Source: Saccharum officinarum (Eukaryota > Streptophyta > Magnoliopsida > Poales > Poaceae). Taken from it: a stretch of 64,000 nt of DNA. Positions 34,801 to 45,250 of the stretch are shown here, piece by piece. Position 1 is the first letter of the stretch. The number at the start of each line of letters is the position of its first letter. The DNA lies in NCBI GenBank assembly GCA_020631735.1, contig CM036199.1:15902834-15966833 (forward strand), in the 5' to 3' direction. A program made the position numbers and the translations under genes. The notes under the pieces are model-generated. The model was not told where the DNA came from. It ran no database searches and saw nothing but the letters and a program-made list of their open reading frames with translations.

Positions 34801-35909
34801 CGGCGGCTCGCCTGCGCCCATACCGCGCGGTGGCCGGCCGCCATTGGCGCGGCACTGTAGCACCCCCCAAATTTTAAATTTTCAAACTGTTTTCTAAAAT
34901 TACTCTCAAATTCATGTAATAACTTGAAAAACTTCCAATCTATGAAATCTTCAGAATTTCAAGCTCTACAAGAGTTGTATTGAACACTTTTTCAAATTCA
35001 CATTGGATTTTGAAATTTGAGTTTAAATTCAAAAGGGGACACATTTTTGGGATTTGGTACTTTAGAAATTACTTTTGATTTTATATTGAAACTTCAAAAT
35101 CTCCAAACACCAAAGTTGTACATGTCGACCAGACCTACAACTTTGCTGTTCAAAACATTTTCAAATTCTGCCTCCATTTTGAAATCTTAGTTTGGGGACA
35201 AAAATGAATCAAAACTGAAATTTGTTTATTTTCAAAATTTCTCCACATTTTACACTAAAACTTTGAAAACTCAAAACACCAAAGTTGTAGCCCTTGAAAA
35301 GTTCTACAAACTTGGTTTTGAACTTTTTCCCAAATTTTGCTTAGATTTTGAATTATTTCAAAAGGGGTAAAACAGGGTTTTGAAATTTAGGGTTTTCGGA
35401 GGAATTTTAAATTGGAATTTGTTGCTACTTTGATTTGTGATTACTTAGCGATCAAAACCTCACCCAAGGGCATCATTTGGACCAACATGACATGGTTGAC
35501 CAAATGTCACTCTTGGTTGACCAATTAGCTTTTAAATTTTTTTACATTTTTCCCCAATTTTGAATTCGAATTCGAATCGAAAAACTCGTGACAAGTTTTG
35601 GGACTCCAATTCAAACTCAAATTTGGAGTTTCATTTTAGAGGTTGTACTTGAGCTCATACCCTACACTTGACACTAGCGTGCAACACAGTCACACACCTC
35701 AAATTACGCAGGGCATGGACTAAGCATTTGCGGTGGTATTAAAAATTAGGGTTTTCGGGTTCGGAGCACACCACTGAGAAACACATTCAACCTAGATAAG
35801 TAAACTTGTTTTAGTTGATGCATAACAAAGTTAACCTAACAGAGATGCTTTGCAATGCATTATGATGACATGGCAGATTAATTAGCACTATAACACCCGG
35901 GGTGTTACA
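31802..35909 (-). repeat. Element G 5' LTR, 4.1 kb
   Basis: Plus-strand ends are TGTCACAGAACCTCC and GGGGTGTTACA (TG...CA). The end contains TAACACCCGGGGTGTTA, a near-perfect palindrome. The segment 34900-35400 has dispersed repeats of ACACCAAAGTTGTA with AT-rich spacers. The other LTR is not in the window, so the outer boundary at 35909 rests on the CA end and the change of sequence character. Confidence 0.75.
34709..34718 (-). promoter_or_regulatory. TATA box in element G LTR
   Basis: CTATAAATAC on the minus strand, the same ten bases as in element A, 1.19 kb into the LTR in element orientation. It implies a very long R-U5 of about 2.9 kb. Confidence 0.6.
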
Positions 35910-36327
35910 TGCATGCAGGGAGGCGAGGCGGGCGGCCGCGGTCGCGGTTCGTACGACACTGCAGGATGGGGCTGAGTTGGTGAGCTCCCATTCTCATAGG
36001 AATGGGGACTGGAGGGTGAATTTGGATGCCCACCCCAAATTGGGAGCTCTAGTAGGGAACCTGCTGGAGCTGCATTTTTTTGCTTGGGTACCCATATTTA
36101 GTTATCGGGACTCAAGTAGGGTCATGCTGAAGTTGCTCTATAGAGTCGGTGGAAGCTCCTTTTTTCAGCTAGATCTGCCTCTGGCTGTAGAAGACACAAA
36201 TCCCATCCCATCCATGGCGTCGGTGGCGGAGCAGATCCCATCCCCACCCACCTACAGGTTTCCGGCCTACGAAGTGTGAGCTCGTCGAGTTCTACCTCCT
36301 CCCGCGCGCCCATGGCTAGGACCCATT

Positions 36328-36778
36328 TGTCGGTGTTTGATGACCGGCAACTCGCCATAGGGTTATCCGGGACAATGTTTGAAGGGCTTCGGCGTACACA
36401 GAACTCGATAGTAAACGCAAAGAGACGAACGATTTATATTGGTTCGGGCCCTCTTGTCGAGTAATAGCCTTTACATCTAGTCGGCGTGTAGCCTTTTGCA
36501 TTGGATTGATTGGTAAGATTGTTAGGGTTACAAGGGTGTGCACCGTACCTCCCTTTATACAGGAGAGAGGGTAAGGGCACGTATCTAGTTCTAGTCGGTT
36601 ACCAGAGAAGGGTCCTAGTTCTATTACAGAACCTATCTTTCATGGTAAGCCAACTAGATCAACCTGGAATAGCTTAAAGTCCACGCCACCTTGTCTCGCG
36701 TCCTTCAACATGTCGTGGGCCAGCCCAGGGCCCTCCTAGGTAGCACCCTTTGGGTAACCCCTAGACCCTGCTCCGTCA
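36328..36778. mobile_element. Solo LTR inserted in the NAC-like gene
   Basis: 451 bp beginning TGTCGGTGTTTGATGACCGG and ending CCTGCTCCGTCA (TG...CA), flanked by CCATT at 36323-36327 and 36779-36783. There is no internal coding region, PBS or polypurine tract, so it is a solo LTR left by recombination between two LTRs. The TGTCGGTGTTT start is common in grass LTRs; family not named. Orientation is not determined. Confidence 0.88.
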
Positions 36779-37433
36779 CCATTCCCCGGCATCATCTTCG
36801 AGGACGACGCGGCGGGGAGCACGCTGCCCTGGGACCTCTTCGAGCGCAACGGCATGGGGAGCGAGGATGAGGCCTACTTCATCGTGCGCGGCAGCAAAGC
36901 CAAGAAACCCGGCGCCCACCAGGACCGCGGCTGCGATGGCGGCGTCGGGACGTGGAAGATGCAGAGCAGCCTCGAGAAGTGTCTGCGCGTCCGCGGCAAG
37001 AGGATCAAGGTCAACGTCAGCAACCTCAGCCTGCACATGGGCAAAGGCAAGAACAACGGCAGCGTGGGGTGGGTGATGCATGAGTACACCATCGTCGTGC
37101 TGCCCTGCCCGTCGCTCGTCAAGATCTGCCACATTGCCTTTAGCGGCCACGGCCGGAAGCGCATGCGCGTGCCGGATGGCCAACAAGTCCGGCAGAGCCC
37201 TCTTCTTGGCATCAGCGACTTTCAGTGGCTTCCCGTCCGCAGCGTCGGAGCAGTACCCCGGGTTGGAGGCACAGGTGCCGACTACAGAGCAGCAGGGCAT
37301 GTTGGCGCAGCAGTTGATGGTCCAACAATCTGCCATGCCGATGGTGCAGCCGCAGTCTGGAGGAGAACTAGAGTTCTGGAGCTCGATAGGGGTTGATGTG
37401 CAGAGCAATAACAGTTTTGAGCAGGAGCAGCCC

Positions 37434-37607
37434 ACAGGGGTCCAGAGCAGCTGTGTGGTGCCCAACAACGGCACCATGGCAACAGGGGTCCAGAGCAGCT
37501 GGGTGGTGCCCAACACTGATGCCATGCCAACAGGGGTCCAGAGCAATTGGGTGGTGCCCAACAACGGCGCCATGGAAACAGGGGTCCAGAGCAGCTGGGT
37601 GGCAGGA
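37434..37607 (+). repeat. 48-bp minisatellite in the NAC-like coding sequence
   Basis: Units at 37434, 37482 and 37530, with a partial fourth at 37578, each starting ACAGGGGTCCAGAGCA. They encode TGVQSSWVVPNNGAMA-type repeats of 16 residues in the C-terminal region. Unit length is a multiple of three. Confidence 0.85.
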
Positions 37608-37727
37608 GACCTCGATGACTTCTGCAGGTCATTACTGGCTAATGTGCAGACCAACTGTGCGGCGCCGGACTTCGGCAACATGGCTACTGGAACGCTGTGC
37701 GGTGGCTGCTCGTTGATCTGTAAGTAG

Positions 37728-38871
37728 AAGAAGAGTAGTTTCTGGTCAAGAACTAACTCAGGAATCATTCGGAACCAAGGTGCATGAAGCAATTTTCTAG
37801 TCTCTGGTCAAGAAGCTGTTCGGAGATATGCTCGGGGGTTGTAGCTTGTAGCGAGGAGAGGCTGTGCTAGGAGACTGCACCACAATTTTTTGTAGCTAGG
37901 ACTAGGATGTAAGCAGATTGCACTCTGCAGTGACTTAGGAAGTTTATTATTCAGTGGTGGAAAGCCACCCACTAATGTAACCATTACTCATTTTGTATCC
38001 CTATCCTTCTATCATTTTTGTAGCCAAGGAGCATGGGGCAACAGTTTCTATCATTCTGTAGCCACCCACTCATGTAACCATGACACTACCTAAATCTATG
38101 GGTCCATATATGTAATGTTAAGTTCTTCCCTATAATCTTCAGTTCATAATTGCCCAGGAGTTTGTTGTAACTTTTAGAATGACTTGAATTACAAATGAAT
38201 AAGAGTCCATAGCAGTAGTGGTCTGCTACTCCATTTACTAAAGCTTATTCGTACCAAGGATCTTCCCTGATCACGTGAGCTAAGATCCCCAGCCCATGGG
38301 CCATAACTGTCAAAGATTGTGTTTAGTATATAGCTCTGCCACGCCGAGGAATTGCATTCCGAAGTCCGATGAGGCCTATGGTACGAATCTTGTATTTCAG
38401 CAATGTTGTTCAATTCCCTCCGGCCTACCATTCAAAATGATTCTCATCGAGGCAATGACTCAATATCACCGAGCAGAACGCAAAAGACTGAAGTATAATA
38501 TGATTAATACAAGCCAAGTCAATAATTAAGCTTATCGTAGTTCCCTTCTAATTGAAAACTGACTTTTTTTCATAAATTAGAGCAATTCACTTGTTGCACG
38601 ATTTCTACACCTACTCACCGATAAGATAAATGATTCATAATTAAGGACATCGTCATCGCAACTCCCAACTAAATTGTGCAAACTGACAGAAAATTGACCA
38701 TTCTGTTCAATTCACAGAAAACTGACGCAAATCATTCAATGAATTATCTCAATTCTCAAAATTTGGAGCAGGGGCTATACGCTTAATACTTTTCTATAAA
38801 TATTTATCCTGACATGGGAGCGTCTGAACCAGTTGTTAATTTTGCTGTGAGAATTGACAATTGAGAATGGC
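37728..38871. other. Intergenic, between the NAC remnant and the next gene
   Basis: The first 300 bp may be the 3' UTR of the NAC-like gene. The rest is AT-rich with no supportable ORF, RNA gene or element end. Confidence 0.5.
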
Positions 38872-39534
38872 CTAGTACTGCTGACTGAACGTTGCTGCGA
38901 GGAACATATCCTCCTCGCTCCCAACCCACCCGCACTGGCCGCAGCGCTCGGCAGCACGGCAGCACTGGGTCATGCCACCGCCGGGTGTCCTCTCCGTGGC
39001 AGCAACGGCGGCGCCGTGGACAGCAGCCTTGACCTCGACCAGCAGCTTAGGCGCCTTGCACCCGCGCAGCTCGCGGCCCACCTGCGAGAGCGCCAGCCAC
39101 CTCTCCGCCGGCTGCGACGACGACGCCGACACGTCGGCCCACGGGAGCTCGGCCCGCGCCAGCACCCGCGACGACGGCCTCACCCGCGCTCTGCCGGCGC
39201 CCAGTAGCGCCGCCGCCAGCCCGGACGACGGCCGCGGTCTCCACCGCAGCTCGAACGCGATTCCCCCGGCCGCGGCCGAAGCAGCAGCGGGCTGTCCACC
39301 ACCCCAGCGCTCGAAGTGCGCGAGCTCGCCCCAGCGCAGGTCCCCGGCGCCGCACGGGACCTCCCGCGTGTCCACGCGCAGCCGCCGCCGCCCGTCCCCG
39401 GCCGGAACGTAGTACCTCAGGAAGAGGCTGCCGCCGCCGCGCTCCTCCAGCTGCTCCTGCTCTAGGCCATCCACCCTGACGACCCTGACGCCGAGCTCGA
39501 GGCTCGGCGGCTGCACCCTCAGTAATCCTGCCAT
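38872..39534 (-). CDS. Unrecognised single-exon protein, possibly C2-like
   Basis: A 220-residue ORF from the ATG at 39534 (an upstream in-frame GTG is not a plant start). Features are a repeated beta-strand-like pattern (LELGVRVVRVDGL, LFLRYYVPAG, LRVDTREVPCG, IAFELRWRP, VLARAELPWADV, KLLVEVKAAV), which resembles the strand order of a C2 domain over residues 8-165. A Cys-rich end follows (TQCCRAAERCGQCGWVGSEE, then DMFLAATFS). No signal peptide or membrane segment. GC is high with strong third-position GC, unlike flanking DNA, which supports coding. A TATA box lies at 39705-39710. I do not recognise the family, and C2-like is a guess from the pattern. Confidence 0.72.
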   Translation of the reverse strand: MAGLLRVQPPSLELGVRVVRVDGLEQEQLEERGGGSLFLRYYVPAGDGRRRLRVDTREVPCGAGDLRWGELAHFERWGGGQPAAASAAAGGIAFELRWRPRPSSGLAAALLGAGRARVRPSSRVLARAELPWADVSASSSQPAERWLALSQVGRELRGCKAPKLLVEVKAAVHGAAVAATERTPGGGMTQCCRAAERCGQCGWVGSEEDMFLAATFSQQY

Positions 39535-39704
39535 TAGCGCACGCACTCGATCGCGCCTTGCGCTTCTTCTTGCAGCAAGTTAACTGCAGGAACGCAGCAG
39601 CACTACTAGTCGTCCTAGCTAGCTGGTTGACTGAGCTGCGGTGGTTCGTGTTGGCGCGCTGGGCTGAGCTCATGTGTAGAGAGAGTCGCATGTGCAGGCT
39701 CCGA

Positions 39705-39710
39705 TATATA
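39705..39710 (-). promoter_or_regulatory. TATA box of the single-exon gene
   Basis: CTATATATCGG on the minus strand, about 170 bp upstream of the ATG at 39534, at the plausible distance for a short 5' UTR. Confidence 0.55.
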
Positions 39711-40294
39711 GGCGGACCGCGCGGACGCCAGTGCTCTTGTGCTCGTGGAAACGGCCCTTGCTTTCCCGAGGGACGGACCGATCGATGGAGCCGGCCGAGT
39801 CATCGACTTTCTAGTGGAGGTTGGCCTTGATTGATCCCCGGCCGCGTGAACCCTTGGGCGTGTCAAGGGTGGTTTGGCCATAGAGGAGGCACGAGAGTGA
39901 TTAGTGACCGGCGCCGATCCGATCAGCCGAGCCGATGATGGGCAGATCGATAACTAGATAAGGATGTGCGCCGCGTCAAATGGCGAGGCCGATATGGTTA
40001 TTTAGTGGGTTAATTATGTGGGTTCTCGAACCAGGGCAGCAGCCGGAGCGAACGCTTTTCCCCTCCTTCCACTTGAGCATGGTGAGAACTTTTGATTTGC
40101 CCAAGGCGAAGGGAGGCGGCCATCGACGCACGGGGAAATTGGGAAAGCAAAGCATGCCCGTTGCGCACGCACGTCTGCATGGGATTCGGATAGCCAGATG
40201 AGGACGACGAGCGGGTGCTAGTTGTATTACACCTCGGATGGATGCTCACGCGTGCCTAGTTTACTAGCCCGCGCGCCGGTTAATAATTACGACA
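39711..40294. other. Upstream region of the single-exon gene
   Basis: GC-moderate sequence with ORFs on both strands and no domains. No element ends found. Confidence 0.5.
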
Positions 40295-40522
40295 TGTCTG
40301 CTTGCCAAAAAATTTCAAGATTTCCTGTTATATTGAATGTTTGGATATATACATGAAACATTAAATATAGATGAAAAAAGACTAATTACACAATTTGGTA
40401 GAAAACGAGGAGACGAATCTTTTAAGCCTAATTAGTCCATGATTGGACACTAATTAACAAATACAAACGAAAGTGCTACAGTAGACAAAGCCAAAAATTT
40501 TCACGAACTAAACACACCCTTA
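40295..40522. mobile_element. Tourist-like MITE, decayed 5' end
   Basis: Internal blocks CATGAAACATTAAATATAGATG, GAGGAGACGAATCTTTTAAGCC and CTAATTAGTCCATGATTGG, and the 3' end CGAACTAAACACACCC. Same family as the two following elements. Confidence 0.6.
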
Positions 40523-40848
40523 GATGATGCAGCCTACCCCGCTTTTCCCCACTCTGGACTCTGGAGGTATTGTTAAACGTGTTTTTATCGGTGATTCGTG
40601 CTCACAGAACTCCATTAGTGACGAGGGCGAGCGTTCTTCCTAGTGCTCGGTTCACCCAGATCCACTGCATGCATCAGTGGCTGGAGAAAATGTTGGGGGG
40701 TGCCTACACGACACACACCCCTTGAATGGGATGTGTCGACAAGTTCAATTAGGAGCAACACCGCGTTTTCTCTACATGCTCCTACCATTATTGGAACGCT
40801 GGTCAGCTCCTTTCTCCACTGGTGGGGACATCTGATGAATGATCAACC
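40523..40848. other. Spacer between MITEs
   Basis: No gene or repeat recognised. Confidence 0.5.
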
Positions 40849-40851
40849 ATA

Positions 40852-41095
40852 GAGCCTGTTTAGTTCACAAAAAGTGAATCCAAAAAGTGCTACAGTACCT
40901 GTCACATCAAATCTTGCGGCACATGCATGAAGTACTAAATGTAGATGAAAGAAAAAACTAATTACGCAGTTTAGTTGTAAATCACGAGACAAATCTTTTG
41001 AGCCTAATTAGTCCATGATTGGACACAAATTGCTAAATAAAACGAAAAATGCTACAGTAACCGAACCCAAACTTTTTCACCAACTAAACAACCCC
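40852..41095. mobile_element. Tourist-like MITE
   Basis: GAGCCTGTTTAGTTCAC at the left and ACCAACTAAACAACCCC at the right, flanked by ATA at 40849-40851 and 41096-41098. The interior holds CACATGCATGAAGTACTAAATG and CACGAGACAAATCTTTTGAGCC. Confidence 0.75.
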
Positions 41096-41387
41096 ATAGT
41101 ACTCCCAATCAATCAATCATTCATGTACGAGCCAGTGGCAGCGTCTTGCTTTTGCCATATTGAGTCGTTGACCACGCAAAAAGAGGTCAAGTTGGCTCCC
41201 AGCCACAGCAGCAGAGAGTGTTTCAAGATTTCCGCACTGCATACCCGCAAGCTCCGTCTCTGTTATGATCCGCAGAAGGTTGGGTCTACCAGTGGCACAA
41301 GAAGTACAAGCCATGTATTCACATTCTGACTGTACGGGTAAAACAAAAAAAAGGAGGCGATCGCCTAAATATACTGTTTACAACAAG

Positions 41388-41627
41388 GCCCCGTTCACTT
41401 CCCATGCATACCCCAAATATTTTCTCTTCCACCCATCACATCGAATCTTTAGACGCGTGCATGGAGCATTAAATGTAGGTAAAAAATAACTAATTGCATA
41501 GTTTGTCTGTAAATGTCGAGACGAATCTTTTAAGCCTAATTAGTCTGTGGTTGGAGAAATTTTGCCAAATAAAAACAAAAAGTGCTACAGTAACTTTTCA
41601 CCAACTTTTCATCAACTAAACACACCC
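41388..41627. mobile_element. Tourist-like MITE
   Basis: GGCCCCGTTCACTTCCC at the left and ATCAACTAAACACACCC at the right, flanked by CAA at 41385-41387 and 41628-41630. It lies about 210 bp beyond the stop codon of the lipoyl synthase gene, so it may fall in or near its 3' UTR. Confidence 0.7.
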
Positions 41628-41834
41628 CAAATAATTTTGATTTCTGAAGTTGAGAGGGATGACGAAGCAAGGCTGAATGGGAAAGGCACAAAGACGCCGG
41701 AGTTATTCTATAACCAAAAAAAAAAATGAATGTGTGGTTGGAATCATGACATAAATCGACATGTCTCTCTGACTACAAAGCAGTGAGGAACTTATTTGCA
41801 GTACAGCAAAGTCAAGGGATGGAGGTACTGTCAA

Positions 41835-44231
41835 TTATGCACTTGAGTCTGCTGCAGTGGTTGACTTTGCTCGATCGGCTTCAATCATAGCTTTGATGTA
41901 GAATTCACCTGCCTTGTACGAAGATCGAACCATTGGCCCAGATGCAACATAGCGGAACCCCTGCCATTTACAACGAAGACAAGGCAATTTTGTCAGCACC
42001 CCAGCTAAATATGAGCAATGCTGAAAACGACAGTGTGCTTGAAGCTCATTAACCATGAGAGATTCTGGGAACTAATAAGAACAAATGAACAATGACAGTA
42101 ATCAAGTCTGCTAATGAATCATTGCTGCAGCATAGTTGAAAATGCAAGTTTCTAGAGCCTCATTTCGCTAGCACAACTAAGTTTGGATTACTAAGGTAGA
42201 ATCACAGAAGGAATGAACATTCTATTGACAATTCTCCTTTTTGAAGCATTCCAAATTGCCAAACAATGATGCGTCATAATCAGCAAAGAGGCATCAGGGT
42301 TGAGGATCGTATTTATTTTGTAATACATTGTGAAATTTAGTATTATGGTTGATAATAGTTTGCATGTATAGGATGTAGCAAAGGAATGTGGCTGGCTCTA
42401 AAAGTCTAAATGCCTCATACAATGTGAAAAGGTAAAGAGACGTGCGAGAATGATAGGTGTACCATTTCAACACCAAGGGCCCGGTACTTCTCAAAAGCTT
42501 CAGGCGTAACATACTCAGAAACAGGCATGTGGCGTTTTGATGGCCTCATGTACTGGCCAAATGTTATAACATCAACACCGGCAGCCCGCACTTTTTCCAT
42601 GGTGCTAATAACCTGATCTGGAGTCTCCCCGCAACCCAGCATTATTGATGTCTTTGTAAGGGTACCAGGAGGCGCATACTCTTTTGCCATTTTCAGAACA
42701 TCTATAGATTGCTTGAAATTTGCACGGTAGTCTCGGACATTTCTTTGAAGCTCTTCCACTGTTTCAATATTGTGCGCAAAAACATGCAATCCAGAAGTTG
42801 CAACCTTCTCTACACAGCTTGGATCTCCACGGAAATCAGGTACTGCAAAATTAGTAGTAAGGGTACAGAATATGGAATGGTTAATGCAGTAATTTTACAG
42901 GGCTGATGGTCGACTCCATGCCAACATGCAAGTAACCAAGCATATGGTGAGGAACATGTCTCTTACCAAGTGCTTCAATAAGCATTTCTGGCTTCAAAGC
43001 CTTTAACTTTTGTACTGTTTCAGCAAAGTGACCACTGCCCTGATCAGGTAAATCGTCCCGGTCAACACTCGTGATAACTATATATTCAAGGCCCCATGAG
43101 GCAATAGCTTGAGCAACATTGGAAGGCTCATCAGGATCCGGTGGAGGGGGCGTTCGAGATGTCTTGACGTTACAGAATCTGCAAATTAGTAAATTCTCAA
43201 ATTCGTAAGCAACTACGGGCCTTAAGTTCATTTCTTCAAAAGGTGAATTTCACATCACAAACAACAAACATCCTTGCCATGCAGGCTTACACAAAACAAA
43301 ACAATTGATGAAGAGGCTAAAACTATGCGGCCTAAACAACAAACCTGCAGGTACCCCGAAAATGGACATCACACACAATAGAACAAGCATATTTTATATA
43401 GAATTGCTTCATACAGAAAAAGCATCCATTTTTATTGCCCCATCGCTAGATAGAACTACACAGTGGCGTCTATGAATTTGTAAATTTAGATATCGAGAAC
43501 ATTCTTGCGACGCAACAGCTAGAGCAGTACAAAAGTGCCTAAAAAATCCAGAAGAAACATCTGAACATATGAGGATGCAAAGTTACATCTGAACATCTCG
43601 AATTCAAACAGTTCATGAATCAAGTCTAAATGTATATCATACAGAAGCAAGTGAAGAGCACATTCTAATTTCTAATATATTGAATCCGAACACGACAGCA
43701 ATAAGGTCTCAGATCATACAGCCTAAACATCTAAGCATCCGTCCACGGTACCACAAACAAAGCAGAAAAATGAGCACGACGAATCTATTACCTGCAGCCG
43801 CGCGTGCAGGTGTCCCCAAGGATCATAATTGTGGCGGTGGCGGTGCCGGTCTCGCCGCCGGACCAGCACTCGCCCAGGTTGGGGCACCGGGCCTCCTCGC
43901 AGACGGTGTGCAGCTTCAGCTCCCGCAGCTTGGCCTTGATGGCCGCGTACTTGGCGCCGCCAGGCACGGTCTCCTTCATCCACTTGGGCTTTGGCAGCGG
44001 GCGCTGCCGCGTCCCCACCTCCACCGAGTACGTGAAGTCAACCAGCGACGGCGCGTCCGCTTGCAGCCGCCGCCGCAGCTCCGCGAGCCGCCCTGCTCCC
44101 GCGGTGGGAGGAGGCGACGGCACTGAGGGGTCGAGGGTTTGGAGGAGAGACGGGGTGGAGGAGATGGAGCGGGAGGGCGCCTGGGTCAGGGCCCAGGTTA
44201 GGGACGCCGCGAGGTGCCGGCGGCCGTGCAT
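41835..44231 (-). CDS. LIP1: Lipoyl synthase, mitochondrial type, four exons
   Basis: Radical-SAM enzyme that inserts two sulfurs into protein-bound octanoyl groups to make lipoyl cofactors. Exons: 44231-43792, 43178-42967, 42842-42463, 41960-41835. All introns are GT-AG and phases join exactly, giving 385 residues, the usual length. Residues 1-25 ([20 protein letters not shown]...) are basic, Ser/Ala-rich and free of acids, fitting a mitochondrial presequence. The auxiliary 4Fe-4S cluster motif is C111-C116-C122 ([12 protein letters not shown]). The radical-SAM motif is C142-C146-C149 (CTRGCRFC), with the exon 1/2 junction inside it, in the codon for R147. The C-terminal RSSY (356-359) supplies the conserved serine ligand. 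The organellar target (mitochondrial LIP1 rather than plastid LIP1p) is inferred from the presequence. Nothing appears broken. Confidence 0.95.
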
Positions 44232-44850
44232 GGCTGCTGCTGCGGCGGCGGCGGCGGTTGGTGGGGCGTGGCCGCGTGGGGAGTAGGGACGGCCGGACGG
44301 GAGCGGTGGGGATAGTCAGTTTGTTGGTTCTTGGTTGTTTGGTGCGGAAGTCGAAGGAAAGCGTAACCAAAATGAGACGTCTGAGGTGATCGGAAGGCGT
44401 ATTCGTAGCTGTTCTGGAGAACTTTTGGCCATCGGAAATCGATCAACAGTTTTTCAAAAAAAGAAATCGATCAACAAAGATGATGAGCCATATTATTCAG
44501 ATTCATTTGGATCAGCGCTGATCGTACGAGTGTGCTTAAAATTTGGAAAAACTGCAGCCATAATAATATGGAAAATACTATCGTCCGAACGTCCGGGTAT
44601 AAACGATTGATCCGGATGCTTCCACTCTACCCGTCTCACCTGACGCTCTTTCTCTTTCGGATCCAAAGGCTTTCACTCTACCCGTCCCACCCCATCGCTA
44701 ATTCCCTTTCGGCACCCTCCTTTTTCTCCTGTGATGCAATAGTAAACCACGGTAATGGTGGTTGCACTTCCTATAGCGCTTGCAGACACCGCACCTTGCC
44801 GTACGTGAGGGAGAGAGATGGAAAGAGAGACAAATGAATCCCATGTTAAT
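44232..44850. other. Promoter-side region of lipoyl synthase
   Basis: GC-rich to about 44340, then mixed. A short direct repeat, CACTCTACCCGTCTCACC and CACTCTACCCGTCCCACC, lies at about 44624 and 44672. No clear TATA box upstream of the ATG at 44231, which fits a housekeeping gene. Confidence 0.45.
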
Positions 44851-44854
44851 CATT

Positions 44855-45250
44855 GCTTGCAACATTTAAGAACAAAGGTTTGCACATACTAAAACCTCAT
44901 GTAACATAAAAAACATGTTGTAAAATTTTAAATCAACAGTTGCAACATGCAAAAAAAAAAGTGTTGCGATATCTTAAATCTACTGTTGCAACATTAAAAA
45001 AACATGTTACAACATCTCAAATTGACTGTTGCAACATCATTGAATCGACAGTTGCAATATCAAAAAACATGTTGCAACATTTTAAATCGACTATTGCAAC
45101 ATCCAGAAATACATGTTGTACCATCTCAAATCGACTGTTGCCACATCTCAAATCGACTGTTGTAACACCGCAAAATATAATTTTATGTTGAGTGCCATAA
45201 AACATGTAACATCTAAGATTGACTGTTGTAACATATCACATACTACAACA
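44855..45250. repeat. TGTTGCAACA-rich tandem repeat
   Basis: At least ten loose units of ACTGTTGCAACATCTCAAATCG-like sequence, alternating with AAAAAACATGTTGCAACAT. The core TGTTGCAACA is itself palindromic, and units read GACTGTTGCAACATC. Composite spacing is roughly 30 and 60 bp. No gene. Confidence 0.7.

Larger units (their letters stand above)
27302..35909 (-). mobile_element. Element G: Ty3/gypsy retrotransposon, truncated at the gap
   Basis: Minus-strand element with a 4.1-kb 5' LTR (31802-35909), a tRNA-Met-type PBS, a separate ORF with an H3-like N-terminus, gag with one zinc knuckle, protease, RT, RNase H and the zinc-binding part of integrase. Domain order with integrase after RNase H is Ty3/gypsy. 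The integrase core, any chromodomain and the 3' LTR would lie in or beyond the gap. Gag and pol share one frame as far as 28340, broken by four in-frame stops; then indels change frame. A Tekay/Del-type assignment is tentative, based on the long LTR and single gag-pol frame. Confidence 0.88.
36214..37727 (+). pseudogene. NAC-domain-like transcription factor gene, disrupted by a solo LTR
   Basis: The ATG at 36214 starts MASVAEQIPSPPTYRFPAYE, the beginning of NAC subdomain A. A one-base frameshift at about 36275-36279 gives an immediate stop, yet the next frame reads ELVEFYLLPRAHG, as expected for NAC, followed by a stop (TAG where CAG fits) and the solo LTR insertion at codon DP/FPG. After the LTR, 36782-37396 is open and encodes subdomains C-E: WDLFERNG, AYFIVRGSKAKK, VGTWKMQSS, GKRIKVNVSNLSLHM, GSVGWVMHEYTI. 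The C-terminal region continues in a second frame (about 37160-37727) with 16-residue repeats and ends at TAG. The DNA-binding domain cannot be made from this copy. It is an atypical, diverged NAC; subfamily unknown. Confidence 0.8.

Noticed and set aside
35902..36279. 125-residue ORF ending in the NAC start
   Set aside because: It is an upstream in-frame extension of the NAC-like ATG at 36214. The upstream part has no NAC features and overlaps the LTR end.
36854..37396. Stand-alone gene starting at 36854
   Set aside because: The frame is open further upstream to the solo LTR and encodes the middle of a NAC domain, so the Met is internal.
39047..39691. 214-residue ORF on the same strand as the unknown gene
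   Set aside because: A shadow frame of the GC-rich coding region 38872-39534. The latter has the better start, TATA position and beta-strand pattern.
44855..45250. CRISPR-like array
   Set aside because: Repeats are degenerate and unevenly spaced in a plant nuclear genome. It is an ordinary tandem repeat.
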